A stretch of 64,000 nt of DNA from Symsagittifera roscoffensis (Eukaryota > Xenacoelomorpha > Acoela > Convolutidae): assembly GCF_963678635.1 (NCBI RefSeq), contig NC_087067.1, forward strand, positions 48,463,618 to 48,527,617. The letters run 5' to 3'. The position numbers and the translations under genes were made by a program. Positions 46,016 to 56,662 of the stretch are shown here, one piece after another. Below the pieces are notes generated by a model. It did not search any database and was not told the DNA's origin. It worked only from the letters and a program-made list of their open reading frames with translations. Each line of letters opens with the position of its first letter. The first letter of the stretch is position 1.

Positions 46016-47033
46016 CCGAACTCAGTAAAAAGAGAAAATAATAAATTATAATGGGTTTTTATTGTCAATCTCCATAAAATTCCCTAAGAATTGATTATAA
46101 TCGATTAAAAATGGATTATAATGTTACTATTTTTCGAAACAAAAAATCATTATAATCGATTATAATCGATTATTCTATGAAAATTTTCTCTCAAATTTCA
46201 TTGAATTATAATACATTATAATGGATTATAATCCATTATTATACAACAAACGTCATCGCTTCATTTCGCTCAAGTTTAGTTTTGTTTAGTGTACTTTTCA
46301 GTTGGTTACCGAATAAAAGAAACTGTAATTTTGTACTTATAGCCACAGCGGACTTAGGAAGGGGGCGTCGGGAGGCCAACGCCCCCCCCCCTCCTCAGGG
46401 ATTCGATCCCCTGCCTCCCAAACTTTTTCTAAAATTTTTTAACGGCGCCTAAAATATATTAATTTTGAGGGGGGTGCTTGCCGGAAAAAAGCAATTTTTT
46501 GGTCAAATGTTTTCAAAAAGTGACTACAATGCCTTTTTTGTCTCGTTTTTTTCTCAAATTTTTGCCTGCGGCGCATAGATTTGACGAAAACAGGGTCTTT
46601 TTAATGCCTGGGGAGAGCTTGAATCTAATCAATTTTAGTAGGGTTTGAGAGACCCCCTTCGCGAAACCCTAGATACGCCCCTGGCTTACTGATTTACACT
46701 TCTTACCAATTTTTACTGTGTTTTCATGCAGAATAGCTAAATTATAATCCATTATATTTGATTTTTTTGTGAAACAACATTTTGATAGAAAAAGGAATTA
46801 TAATCTATTATAATAGAATGTAATAGATTATAAGAGATTATAAGAGATTTTCGGAAAAATTATAATCAATTATAATTGATTATAATTTATTAAAATGTCA
46901 CCAAAAATTTTATCATTATAATGGATTATAAATCGTTTAAGCGCCTAAAATTGGCGCTAATAATTAATTATAATTTTGCTAAAAGTACGATTATAACTAT
47001 AATATAATCGATTCTTTTCTCTTTTTACTGAGT
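46013..47033. mobile_element. AT-palindrome TIR element, complete, with nested MITE
   Basis: The left end, CCCGAACTCAGTAAAAAGAG, and right end, CTCTTTTTACTGAGTGCGGG, form an inverted repeat of about 20-24 bp with one mismatch. TTATAATCGATTATAATC-type palindromes lie just inside both ends (46.04-46.24 and 46.74-47.02 kb). The CCCG/CCCGCA start is shared with the 38.95 kb copy. A hAT-like MITE is inserted in the middle. No transposase. Confidence 0.65.
46345..46692 (+). mobile_element. hAT-like MITE nested in the TIR element
   Basis: It starts CACAGCGGACTTAGGAAGG, contains CAGGGATTCGATCCCCTG, and ends CCCTAGATACGCCCCTGG. It has the same layout as the copies at 13.4, 18.5, 24.4 and 24.9 kb. A C10 run lies at 46382-46391. 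Being nested, this insertion is younger than its host element. Confidence 0.6.
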
Positions 47034-47215
47034 GCGGGAGGGCCGTTTCGGCCTCGTATTGTTGATCAAACAACAGCCGTATGTTGATGTGAATCCAGTC
47101 GAAGCATAAGTCAAACACCTCAAACAGGGTAAAACGTCTCGCCGCATGTGTTTCGCCCTTCAAACCGTAAACTTAGACAGCGGCGATTAATTAGTTTGAA
47201 AGCGAGTAAATTGAT

Positions 47216-47404
47216 GTGAGTGAAAAGAAATGTGGCGAAATGTTCAACAAAGTTAAGGGCAAAACATGTGTGGATGAAATAAGAGAATTTATCAGGGGCC
47301 AAACGTTCGATCGGCATAAATTGCCGCCAAACTTGGGAAGGGCGAAATGTGTGTGGGTCATTTTCGAAAAAAAAGATATCGCTTCGGGATATAAACGATT
47401 GTAA
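47216..47404 (+). CDS. unassigned 62-codon open frame in a less AT-rich patch
   Basis: MSEKKCGEMFNKVKGKTCV to a stop at 47404, with DRHKLPPNLGRAKCVWVIF near the end. The stretch 47.04-47.42 kb is less AT-rich than its surroundings and is open on both strands. It may be a relic of coding or transposon sequence. I recognise no domain and see no splice context, so this is weak. Confidence 0.15.
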   Translation: MSEKKCGEMFNKVKGKTCVDEIREFIRGQTFDRHKLPPNLGRAKCVWVIFEKKDIASGYKRL

Positions 47405-47597
47405 GATAAGCTTAAAAACGTCGTCTCGTAAAAAAAAGATCAACTGCTCAAAATTATTTTGCTCCCAAAATTCTCCAGCAAAAATATTCCAGCAAAATTT
47501 TCCAGCAAAATTCCAGCAAAAATTTCAGTTGTCTGACTTGAAATTTGGAATGCGAAACCTTCCAAAACTTTCACTTTATCATATAGACAATGAAATA

Positions 47598-48213
47598 ACA
47601 CGTTTTTCTCAAATTGGGTTAAGATTAGTCAAAAAGTGAAGAGAAAAAAAGTTGCAGATTAGAATTTCATCAGAATTATTATGGTGCAATTTTTTCTCCG
47701 AAATTTTACCCCAAAAATGGGTCATTTTGGCTTTTCTCAGTTAATCAAGTTTACGCTGAAACTACTTTGTTAATCGATGTGAAAGACGTATCACGAGAAG
47801 CCCTTTACACGCCCATCAAAGTTCTAGAAAGGTTAAACCTCCAAAAATTTGATTAAATTGTTTAAAATTTGTTTTTAAGCTAAGTTTTTGGGTTTTAAAT
47901 AGCAAAAATTACGTTTCTTGACTAACAAGCAAAAATATTTCTTTCTTATGCATATTTTTGGAGATTTAAACCCTCTAGAACTTTGTTGAGCTGCGTAAGG
48001 GCTTCTTATGATATATAGTCCTCATCAATTAACAAAGTATTTTCAGCATAATTCTTGATTAATTGAAAAAAGCCAAAATGACCCATTTTTAGGGTGAAAT
48101 TTTGGTCGAAGATTTCGGAGAAAAATTGCACCATATTGATTCTGATGAAACTCTAAGCAACTTTTGTTCTCTTTACTTTTTGTCTAATCTCAACCCAATT
48201 TGAGAAAAACATG
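47598..48213. mobile_element. fold-back (long palindrome) element
   Basis: The left arm, about 47598-47845, starts ACACGTTTTTCTCAAATTGG. The right arm, about 47965-48213, ends CCAATTTGAGAAAAACATGT. Internal blocks also pair, for example AAAAATGGGTCATTTTGGCTTTT with AAAAGCCAAAATGACCCATTTTT, and AAGTTCTAGAAAGG with CCTCTAGAACTTTG. The loop is about 120 bp. The arms are imperfect, the element is non-coding, and it is of fold-back MITE type. Confidence 0.7.
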
Positions 48214-51200
48214 TTTGAAAATTCAAATTTGTTCGTTTTGTTCGGATAATTTAAATCAGCAATGTAATTGTGTTTCGAATTAACATCTCAGTTGAAACTT
48301 TTGTCTTCTTCAAAGTTTCTCATTTACAATAAGTTTAAATCTAGCAGTGATAAATGTCACGTTTTTTCTTCACGTTTTTGTCGTTTGCTCTGCAACAAGT
48401 AAGACATGGTGTTAAATAAAATTTTTGGAAGGGGCTAGCTGAATCAAAATATGATTAATTTAGTTTTGAAGGCGCGAAAAAAACTACTAACTTGAACTAA
48501 TTTCTGAGATGGTCTTCCTGTGAAAACATGCGCGCAAACAACACAAAGAATTTGACTTCATGCGCTCAAAATGCTTCTTTTGGAAGGTGATGCTGTTGAA
48601 TTACTCTTTGTGTCTCGCAGTCTAATCCAGACAACAAAAATTATAGAGGTACTTGGTCCGGCGTAAAAAAACGAGACACATATTTCTGTTTTGACAAAGC
48701 ATATGTTAAAACTATTTGGGCGCTCATGCCAAAGTTGGACAGTAGTTAAAGACAACAACCTGTCCTATTAAAAACCTTCTAATTCATAGGAGCAGTAATT
48801 TTTCAAGAACAATTGTTGGAATGAAACAAAAATTTTTATGAAATTTTTGATGTCAGCAATGCGAAATTAATCTCAAAAATTTTAGTGTTTTTGAAGCCGG
48901 ACCATTAAGCTCAAAAATTTTTTTCGTCTGTTCTTCTGCAGATAAAGAGCAATTCGAAATCATCATTTTCGAAAAGCAATTTGAGCTCCTCACTTCTAAT
49001 TCTTTCTGTTGTTTGCGATGATGTTTCCACAGCAAGAACACCTCTGTAATAGGTTATGTCATTCTGGCTTTTTCGCGCCTTTGAAGTTATTTTTCTGGTT
49101 TTTTTCTCCATATAGTTCCTTGTAAAAAATTTCATCCAACTTTTGTCAATTTTTTGTTGAACAAAAAAAGACCCAAAGGTTGTTCATTAGCCCGTTGAAA
49201 TAAAGCAGTTGCAGGTTTTTTGTCCCGTGACAGTATAAATGCAACTTTCCGTTTATTTTGAAAAAATTAACAAAAATCATCAATATGCTATCAGAATTTT
49301 CCCCCATGAAATTCTTTTTTCAATTTTTGTAGCAATTTTTGGCATAAGATTTCAGTAAGTTAGTGCAAGAGACTATAAACACTGCGAGTTCCAAATGTCA
49401 GTGAGAAAAAACTCTAACACTGATTCATCAAAATAAAGAAAATGTGTTGGTGTATGTATTGGTGTACTTAAGGCTCCAAAAAAAAGAAATCAATGGTGAC
49501 AAGCATTCGTTTTTCACTTACACCGATTTGAACCAGAAAATTAAAAATTATCAACATTGCGCGCATAAAAAAGATCAAAAATCATTTTTACGAAAAAGTG
49601 CCTCGCATGCAGATATAATTTATGAAACGATAAATGATAAAGTTGATAAACTAAACGTCTTCTTCTGCAACTATCAGATAAATTGTTTGTCTCAATTAAG
49701 TTGGACTAAATTGTTTTGACTCAATGCAATCCACAATAGCCAACATGCTATTCTTCAAAATAGCCAACATGCTCAACTTTTCAAAAACTTGAGATCAGAG
49801 CATCAAAATAATTCAAGCTGTATCAAAACATCTGTCAAAATTTTGTCCCAGTCAAAAAAACATTTTTTTTTAAAAATTAAATCGAGAACAAGACGTAAAA
49901 AAGCCGGAACATCAACTGTTTTTTTTTATTCAGAAGACAATTTTAACCAAAATTTCAATCATCCATATTATTACCCAAAATTACCTGTTGGATAATTGTT
50001 TTCATTTTCAGAAAATTTTTGCCCTTGAAATTCACCCAAAATCTTTTGAGATAAGACAAGTAAATTTTGATTTTCTAGAAATTCTGACAGAATATCTTAA
50101 TTTCTTAACCCCCTTTTTAAAATTTTTTTGAAACACTTGACATTTTTACCAAAAGATCTGAGACCAAAGAGTAGCTAATAGATTGACAAATACCTTCTTG
50201 TGATTGAATTTTTTTGCAATAGCATCTTTTGAGCATTGATTTTCTGTAACTTCTTTTTTGGAAAAAAGTTAATCGGTTTTTTAGCCTTGCCTGGCTTCAA
50301 ATTGAATTGTTTTCAATAAATACTTCTTTTGCTTTGTTTTTTTACTTGAGATATCAAAATTCAAACACCTATTGAAATTTACAGCACATATTCATATTTG
50401 AGACTTCCGTAGAAAAAAAAACGATAAACAATATTTTCAACACAAGATAATTGCTGCAGTTATTTATTATACTTGTGTTTGTCTGTGGGTAAGTGTCATC
50501 ATTATTTGCAAACTAACTGGTTGATGAATGAACTAACCGAACAGATCTTTAAAGTTTTAAAGTTACCGGATCTAGTAAAATATCTCCCCTTCGCGATTGA
50601 AAAAAGTGAAAATTCGTTAAAAGGTGCAAAACTCGCATAAACTGACCTATTGAATTAGATCACTATCGGAGTAGAATTTTGTTATTAGCTATCATAGGGG
50701 GCAATACTTTCAAAAACCGAAATATTCATCCAATGCTCATTTTTCAGAACGTTATCAGAGTTTGAAAATTGCCATGTTTGGACGATTTGGAATAAATTGT
50801 TGTCCGCTCGCCTCTTGCAACTTTACGTTATAAGGGGTATTAATCCGCATCAGAATTCCTTGCAAGAAGAAGTAAATTGTTTGCGAGAAGAGGATTTTTC
50901 AAAGCAAATTATTCCATGATATTTTTCACGTTGAGTCGAAGCATTGATATTTAAAACACTTTTGAAAGTTGATCTGGCATTTATAGGAAGCCTAATATAT
51001 TTCAAGCAAAAAAATCAAAGTTGTGTTTTTTACGAATTAATGGCCCATTTGAACAATGGCCCCCCTAAGATTAAATGAAAAATTCAAGCAGTAAGACCTG
51101 CATGTAAAAGCTTAAATCTGATTGGCTGAAAATTACTTATTACACCTATAACCAATTGAACTCTCTCCCCCTATTTTGATTTAGGGGGGGGGGGGATAGT

Positions 51201-52020
51201 TCACTTGGTCCGAATTATTTGTTGGGATCAACGTATATGAAATGAGCTTTCCTAAAATTTTAATTTGTGCCTTTGCTTGATCATGTTCTTCCTGACCGGG
51301 GAGAGGGGGGGGGGCAGTTTCATTGGGAATGTGTCTATGAAGACCTCTTCGGAAATGACAAAGCACTCCAGTTCTAGAGATGACAACCATAACGCCTACT
51401 GAACTAGAAAACAAAACACATGAAATTGTTTTGTTGGTAAACCTGAATTGCAATAGCTTAAGTGCTATGTCCAATAACTATAGCATTTGCTCAGCAAACG
51501 TCATATTTATTATAACAATATTATAATAAAAACAGTTATTAACAATTTGGGCTAATATTGTACGCATTATTTTACCATACATACGGTCACCTTTAAACGC
51601 AAGAACCTCAACAAATTATGGTGAGAACCCAATTTGAGTTTTCTTATATAATTGAATTATTGAGTTTTTGAAGTTTTAGCTCTGTTCGTAAACACAGTTT
51701 TGAGAAAATAACAAATAAATATACGATTTCTCTCATGAGCTTTCCAATTGATAAGAAACTCTTGCTGTTCGATTATCAGCGGTGCCGCTTTCAACCCGGG
51801 TGAAAGCTTGCGTTTTTTTTCTTTGTTGAATCATGCATAACACTAACTATGCATTGATTCTTTCGACCTATGCACGACAAGGTTTGATCGTATCGACGCA
51901 TCTTGAAGTATAATTTGGCTCTGAAACAGCATTTCTATTAAATCAAACAATGCTCTTTCTCAGCTCGATTTTTTTAATAATTGCGAAGCAGATTTAAAAC
52001 AAAAAAAACTTTAGACGTCA
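48214..52020. other. gene-free stretch with C/G homopolymer hairpin at 51.17-51.32 kb
   Basis: No gene I can support. Open frames at 49444-49719 and 49789-49995 are AT/Lys-rich and unrecognised. A short frame 48621-48749, preceded by a good acceptor (TTTGTGTCTCGCAG), is noted but unsupported. At 51184-51195 there is a G12 run, and another G-rich run follows near 51304-51313, preceded by CTCTCCCCCTA, giving hairpin potential like the GC-rich cores elsewhere. Confidence 0.4.
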
Positions 52021-52029
52021 TTTTGGATT

Positions 52030-52690
52030 TTATTGGAGATAATTGCGGCTAACAAAATTTTGAGGCGCAGTTCGCACTAATAAACGCAAATTTCGGTCAA
52101 AATGTTACAAAAAAACATCAAATGTCATTTTTCATTTTTTTCAGGAGTAATTGCTGTGCACATACCTATCAGAGAGAACGACAACCCAAAAACGCAAATT
52201 TTGATCAAGATTACTCCGTAAGCTTTATTTTCACTTTAAGTTTTTTCGGGAGTAACTGCGGTGAAGATAACTTTCAGAGGAAGGGCTCACCCATTCACGA
52301 AAAGTTTGATCAAAGTTACTCAAAAATCTGAAAACGTTTTTTTTTTCATTATTTTCAGGAGTAATTTCTAGGCAGATACCTTTCAGAGAAAGCGAGCACC
52401 GACAAACGCAAATTTTGGTCAAGATTACTGTAAAAGCCTAAGACATCATTTTATTTTTTTAAGGGGTAATTGTGTTGCAGATATTTTCGGGCGGAGTGAG
52501 TACCAATAAAGGCAAATTTTGGTCAAAATTTTTTTAAAAACCTGAGAGATCATGTAAGTTTTCATTTTTAGGCTGCGCACCGATAAACGCAACGTTCGAT
52601 TCGAATTTTTCAACGAAGATTAAATTTTTTGGTTTGTTTCTTCTTCGAGGAAAACTGCAGTGCAGATAGAATTCGGAAAAAAGATTTTTT
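52030..52690 (+). repeat. tandem array, unit about 110 bp, about six copies
   Basis: The unit is roughly GGAGTAATTGCGGTGCAGATA, CTTTCAGAGAAAGCGAGCACC, GATAAACGCAAATTTTGGTC, AAGATTACT and an AT-rich tail with TTTTCATTTTTTTCA. Starts fall near 52036, 52144, 52248, 52359, 52465 and 52656, the last copies being eroded. The small + and - strand ORFs here arise from the repeat. Confidence 0.65.
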
Positions 52691-53284
52691 TTTTGGGATC
52701 ACTCGGTCAATCAATTGTAGTTAGGCAAAATATTTGCAAGGTATAAACGTTTTGCATATTATATTTGCGACTATGGCTGCAGACAAATAGAACTAATTTC
52801 GAACGTTTTGAAATAAATCCAGCGTTTGAATGCATGAATATGTAGTGTAAAAGCAAATAAATCGAAAGGTAATAAATCGATAGTTTGAGAACAAAACCAA
52901 CTAAAAACAGAAGTAAACCAAGTTTTTTAGAATGAAGCTAATACCAAAAAAGTTTTTTCATACAATCTAAAAATGAACCAAACAAGTTTAGAGATCTTAT
53001 AGCAAACATCAAAATAAAAGCAATTCAATAAATTTATTACAAAAACGTGCTTTTTTGGCAATCAGATAAGAAATGGGCAACAAGCTTATAACAGAAAAAG
53101 GTACAAAATGTCCAACAAATATTAAACAAAAAAAGTCCAAAACAACTAGTTAAAAAACATCCATCTGCAAACCAACTTAACGACTATTATCAAAGGAGAA
53201 AAAATAGCGAAAAAAATAGAGAAAGAAACAAGAAAAAAATTCTAGTGTAAGTACGAAATATTGTTAAAATGTGTTAACACCGTA
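52691..53284. other. no feature seen
   Basis: AT-rich sequence up to the target duplication of gypsy element 2. Confidence 0.4.
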
Positions 53285-53289
53285 GTGCT
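53285..53289. repeat. target-site duplication GTGCT (left)
   Basis: GTGCT immediately left of the LTR start at 53290. The same five bases occur at 61813-61817. A 5 bp duplication is typical for integrase-mediated insertion. Confidence 0.85.
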
Positions 53290-53562
53290 TGTCATACCGC
53301 TATGTCCTTAAGGTATGAACTGCTAATCCTTGAATCCGTATGGATAGATAATGTCGAGCTTGAGAGAGAGAAGTTAAAACAACTAGTTAATGTTAACGTT
53401 TATTTACGTTCTGAACGGTAGTTCTCTTTAGACGCCGCTCTCGTCCTTGCTATCAAGGTCAATTGACCACCTCATTTAATATTATATAATATCAAAACAT
53501 AAATGACATATAAATACATAATAAGTTTCATATGGAGTTTTATCTATCCATGCCGGATCACA
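53290..53562 (-). repeat. 3' LTR of element 2 (full length)
   Basis: The - strand start is TGTGATCCGGCATGG, directly after the purine tract. It ends ATGACA at 53290. CCATATGAAACTT replaces the TATA-like CCATATAAAACTT of the other LTR. The AATAAA-type signal (GTAAATAAACG) is present on the - strand near 53396. Confidence 0.88.
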
Positions 53563-54230
53563 TTCCCCCTCACCGGGAAAAATGATAAAGTTTTTAATTG
53601 AGTTTTTAAGTCCCCGTGGGACTGTTTGTTCTGGTTATTCATTTCTCTCCTCTTGTTTCCGTGGTGTTGTTATCGATGTTGTCATCTATGGTTCCGAGCT
53701 TTTCGTCATTATTCGGTTGTTTGTCTGCTTGTTCTTGCTTTTTCACTATGTCCTTCGTGTTTACGCAAAATATGTTGTCATTTGGCATCGTTTCGTCTTC
53801 TGCTTCCGCTGGTGAAGTTAGATCTATCACATTGTTTGTGGTGCTTGGTTTGTGTTTTGGGCTAATAGCCTGTATAAATTGCACACCAGCCTTATACTTT
53901 GGAGTTTTTTTGCGGTTGCAGGTGGTGTATTCTTCTGATTTTGTCGCTTTGGTGATGGTGAGGTGGTCTCCTCCAATGTTGACGACGAATCATCTTCCTT
54001 TTCTGAGCTATTGTTTGGTTGGTATCTGATCTATCTCCGTTTGGAGGCTCATCCCTCGTGGCGTTTGTAATTTTCTTACTGGTTTTCTTCCAGTCAGCTT
54101 TCGTGTCGCTTTTCTTTTTGTGCGACTGACTTTGCTTGTGCTCTGACTCTGTGCTGACTGCTCCTAAATTAGTAGCTTGATTGGTAGCCCCGTTGTGGTG
54201 TCCTCTTTGAACATGGGATGTTGTGGAGAG
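53371..54230 (-). repeat. tandem unit 1 of the element 2 3' region (860 bp)
   Basis: It comprises U3 sequence, PPT and the end of the last ORF, joined at GTGGAGAG-AAGTTAAAAC to the next unit. It shares with unit 2 a deletion of about 185 bp relative to unit 3 and the short extra TCCGTTTGGAGGC segment. Confidence 0.85.
53563..53571 (-). promoter_or_regulatory. polypurine tract (plus-strand primer) of element 2
   Basis: On the - strand GAGGGGGAA abuts the first base of the 3' LTR, the position used to prime second-strand cDNA. The two internal units have GGAGGCGGAA and GGAGGGGGAA at the same place (near 54423 and 55279). Confidence 0.8.
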
Positions 54231-55086
54231 AAGTTAAAACAACTAGTTAAGGATAACGTTTATTTACGTTCTGAACGGTAGTTCTCTTTAGACGCCGCTC
54301 TCGTCCTTGCTATCAAGGTCAATCGACCACCTCATTTAATATTATATAATATCAAAACATAAATGACATATAAATACATAATAAGTTTCATATGGAGTTT
54401 TATCTATCCATGCCGGATCACATTCCGCCTCCCCGGGAAAAATGATAAAGTTTTGAATTAAGTTTTCAAGTCCCCGTGGGACTGTTTGTTCTGGTTATTC
54501 ATTTCTCTCCTCTTGTTTCCGTGGTGTTGTTATCGATGTTGTCATCTATGGTTCCGAGCTCTTCTTCATTATTCGGTTGTTTGTTTGCGTGTTCTCGCTT
54601 TTTCCCTATGTCCTTCGTGTTTACGCAAAATATGTCGTCATTTGGCATCGTTTCGTCTTCTGCTTCCGTTGGTGAAATTAGATCTATCACATTGTTTGTG
54701 GTGCTTGGTTTGTGTTTTGGGCTAATAGCCTGTATAAATTGCACACCAGCCTTATACTTTGGAGTTTTTTCGCGGTTGCAGGTGGTGTATTCTTCTGATT
54801 TTGTCGCTTTGGTGATGGTGAGGTGGTCTCCTCCAATGTTGACGACGAATCATCTTCCTTTTCTGAGCTATTGTTTGGTATCTGATCTATCTCCGTTTGG
54901 AGGCTCATCCCTCGTGGCGTTTGTAATTTTCTTACTGGTTTTCTTCCAGTCAGCTTTCGTGTCGCTTTTCTTTTTGTGGGACTGACTTTGCTTGTGCTCT
55001 GGCTCTGTGCTGACTGCTCTTGAATTAGTAGCTTGATTGGTAGCCCCGTTGTGGTGTCCTCCTTGAACATGGGATGTTGTGGAGAG
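54231..55086 (-). repeat. tandem unit 2 of the element 2 3' region (856 bp), truncated LTR
   Basis: The LTR part (54231-54422) lacks the terminal 81 bp present in the full LTR (the end corresponding to 53290-53370). It then continues through PPT into the end of the last ORF. It is near-identical to unit 1. Confidence 0.85.
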
Positions 55087-56098
55087 AAGTTAAAACAACT
55101 AGTTAATGTTAACGTTTATTTACGTTCTGAACGGTAGTTCTCTTTAGACGCCGCTCTCAACCTTGCTATCAAGGTCAATCGACCACATCATTTAATATTA
55201 TATCATATCAAAACATAAATGACATATAAATACATAATAAGTTTCATATGGAGTTTTATCTATCCAACCCGGATCACATTCCCCCTCCCCGGGAAAAATG
55301 AGAAAGTTTTTAATTGAGTTCTTAAGTCCCCGTGGGACTGTTTGTTCTGGTTATTCATTTCTCTTCTCTTGTTTCCGTGGTGTTGTTATCGATGTTGTCA
55401 TCTATGGTTCCGAGCTCTTCTTCATTATTCGGTTGTTTGTCTGCTTGTTCTTGCTTTTTCTCTATGTCCTTCGTGTTTACGCAAAATATGTCGTCATTTG
55501 GCATCGTTTCGTCTTCTGCTTCCGCTGGTGAAGTTAGATCTATCACATTGTTTGTGGTGCTTGGTTTGTGTTTTGGGCTAATAGCCTGCATAAATTGCAC
55601 ACCAACCTTATACTTTTTCCGAAAACCGCATTTCCTGAATCAGAGCTTGGCGAGTCTTGTTTCGATTTTTCTGGTGGCGAATCATTTTCAAACTGTTTTA
55701 TACCGGTTGCACTCGTGATCTGTATTGAGCTGATAGGGATGGGAGTAGCTAGTACTGTCGCTAATCTCGCCTGTCGGTTTCTAGTCAACTTTCTTGTTGC
55801 GGTTGCAGGTGGTGTATTCTTCTGATTTTGTCGCTTTGGTGATGGTGAGGTGGTCTCCTCCAATGTTGACGACGAATCATCTTCCTTTTCTGAGCTATTG
55901 TTTGGTATCTGATCTATCTCATCCCTCGTGGCGTTTGTAATTTTCTTACTGGTTTTCTTCCAGTCAGTTTTCGTGTCGCTTTTCTTTTTGTGGGACTGAC
56001 CTTGCTTGTGCTCTGGCTCTGTGCTGACTGCTCTTGAATTAGTAGCTTAATTGGTAGCCCCATTGTGGTGTCCTCCTTGAACAGGGGATGTTGTGGAG
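55087..56098 (-). repeat. tandem unit 3 of the element 2 3' region (about 1.01 kb), truncated LTR
   Basis: The truncated LTR (55087-55278) lacks the same 81 bp. This unit keeps the segment at about 55617-55800 that units 1 and 2 have lost, and is continuous with the upstream pol region. It is therefore the original 3' end, with units 1 and 2 derived from a shorter variant. Confidence 0.8.
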
Positions 56099-56662
56099 CT
56101 TGCGGACCTATTATGTCTAAAAAACGTAAGCATGGTCCTGTTCTCCGTGCGGATTTATAAGCTACATAGTCGATTAAACGAGAAGGTCTGCAAGGTCCGT
56201 ATATTACCGGGTTAGGAACAAATGCTGTTCCGCAATTTCTTGGTAACCTCGGTTGTTTGCCAAAAGTTTGTACCCAAGCAGTGTGTGGTGTGTAGGTTAG
56301 AATTTTTCCATTTATGGTCTTGCATTTTTGTTCAATTGTTTTTGGGTTTTCAACTTTCGTTGCTAACCGGTTAGTTTTCTGTGCCACTTGTTCTATTCGT
56401 TTTTCGATATTTTTGTCGACTGTTCGTTGCACTCCCTTATATCTTATGTTAAGTTTGTTCTTATCTAGTTCTGTAGGTTTTGAGTATGCACCTGTTTCTG
56501 GCTGTGTTGGTGAATGCCTGTTTGTGAGCGTCCTTGGTAGTGATTTATGTGTGACTTTAGGTGGTGATCCCTTCTTTCGGATTTGCACTTCATCCTCCGA
56601 CCATCGCTCGAGGTCATGCATAACTTCTGCTGGCAGAAGTGGCTTCGTAAGATTCTTTCGAT
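55914..56662 (-). pseudogene. C-terminal extension of element 2 pol (integrase tail)
   Basis: A long open frame on the - strand (56621 to 55914, 235 codons) follows the integrase catalytic helix. It is Lys/Arg/Pro/Thr-rich (ERWSEDEVQIRKKGS, VSPTKRKATRKLTG). I see no membrane segment or signal peptide, so it does not look like an envelope-type ORF. It continues, after a frame change, into the repeated unit (55863-55543). The role is inferred only from its position. Confidence 0.5.

Noticed and set aside
46345-46420. tRNA T-loop (GGGATTCGATCCC)
   Set aside because: It is part of the hAT-like MITE left half, present in several copies without the rest of a tRNA.
47598-48213. microRNA precursor
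   Set aside because: Arms of about 245 bp are far too long for a typical pre-miRNA and match a fold-back transposable element.
48621-48749. Exon-like frame SNPDNKNYRGTWSGVKKRDT after a good acceptor
   Set aside because: No partner exon or family recognised within the neighbouring kilobases. Left as a curiosity.
53582-55825. Hydrophobic + strand ORFs (MGLFVLVIHFSPLV type) repeated three times
   Set aside because: They are antisense to the 3' ORF end of gypsy element 2. Their repetition reflects the tandem units, not a membrane protein family.
55914-56662. Envelope gene of gypsy element 2
   Set aside because: Position after integrase suggested env, but there is no signal peptide, membrane segment or Cys pattern. 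It reads as a basic integrase tail.
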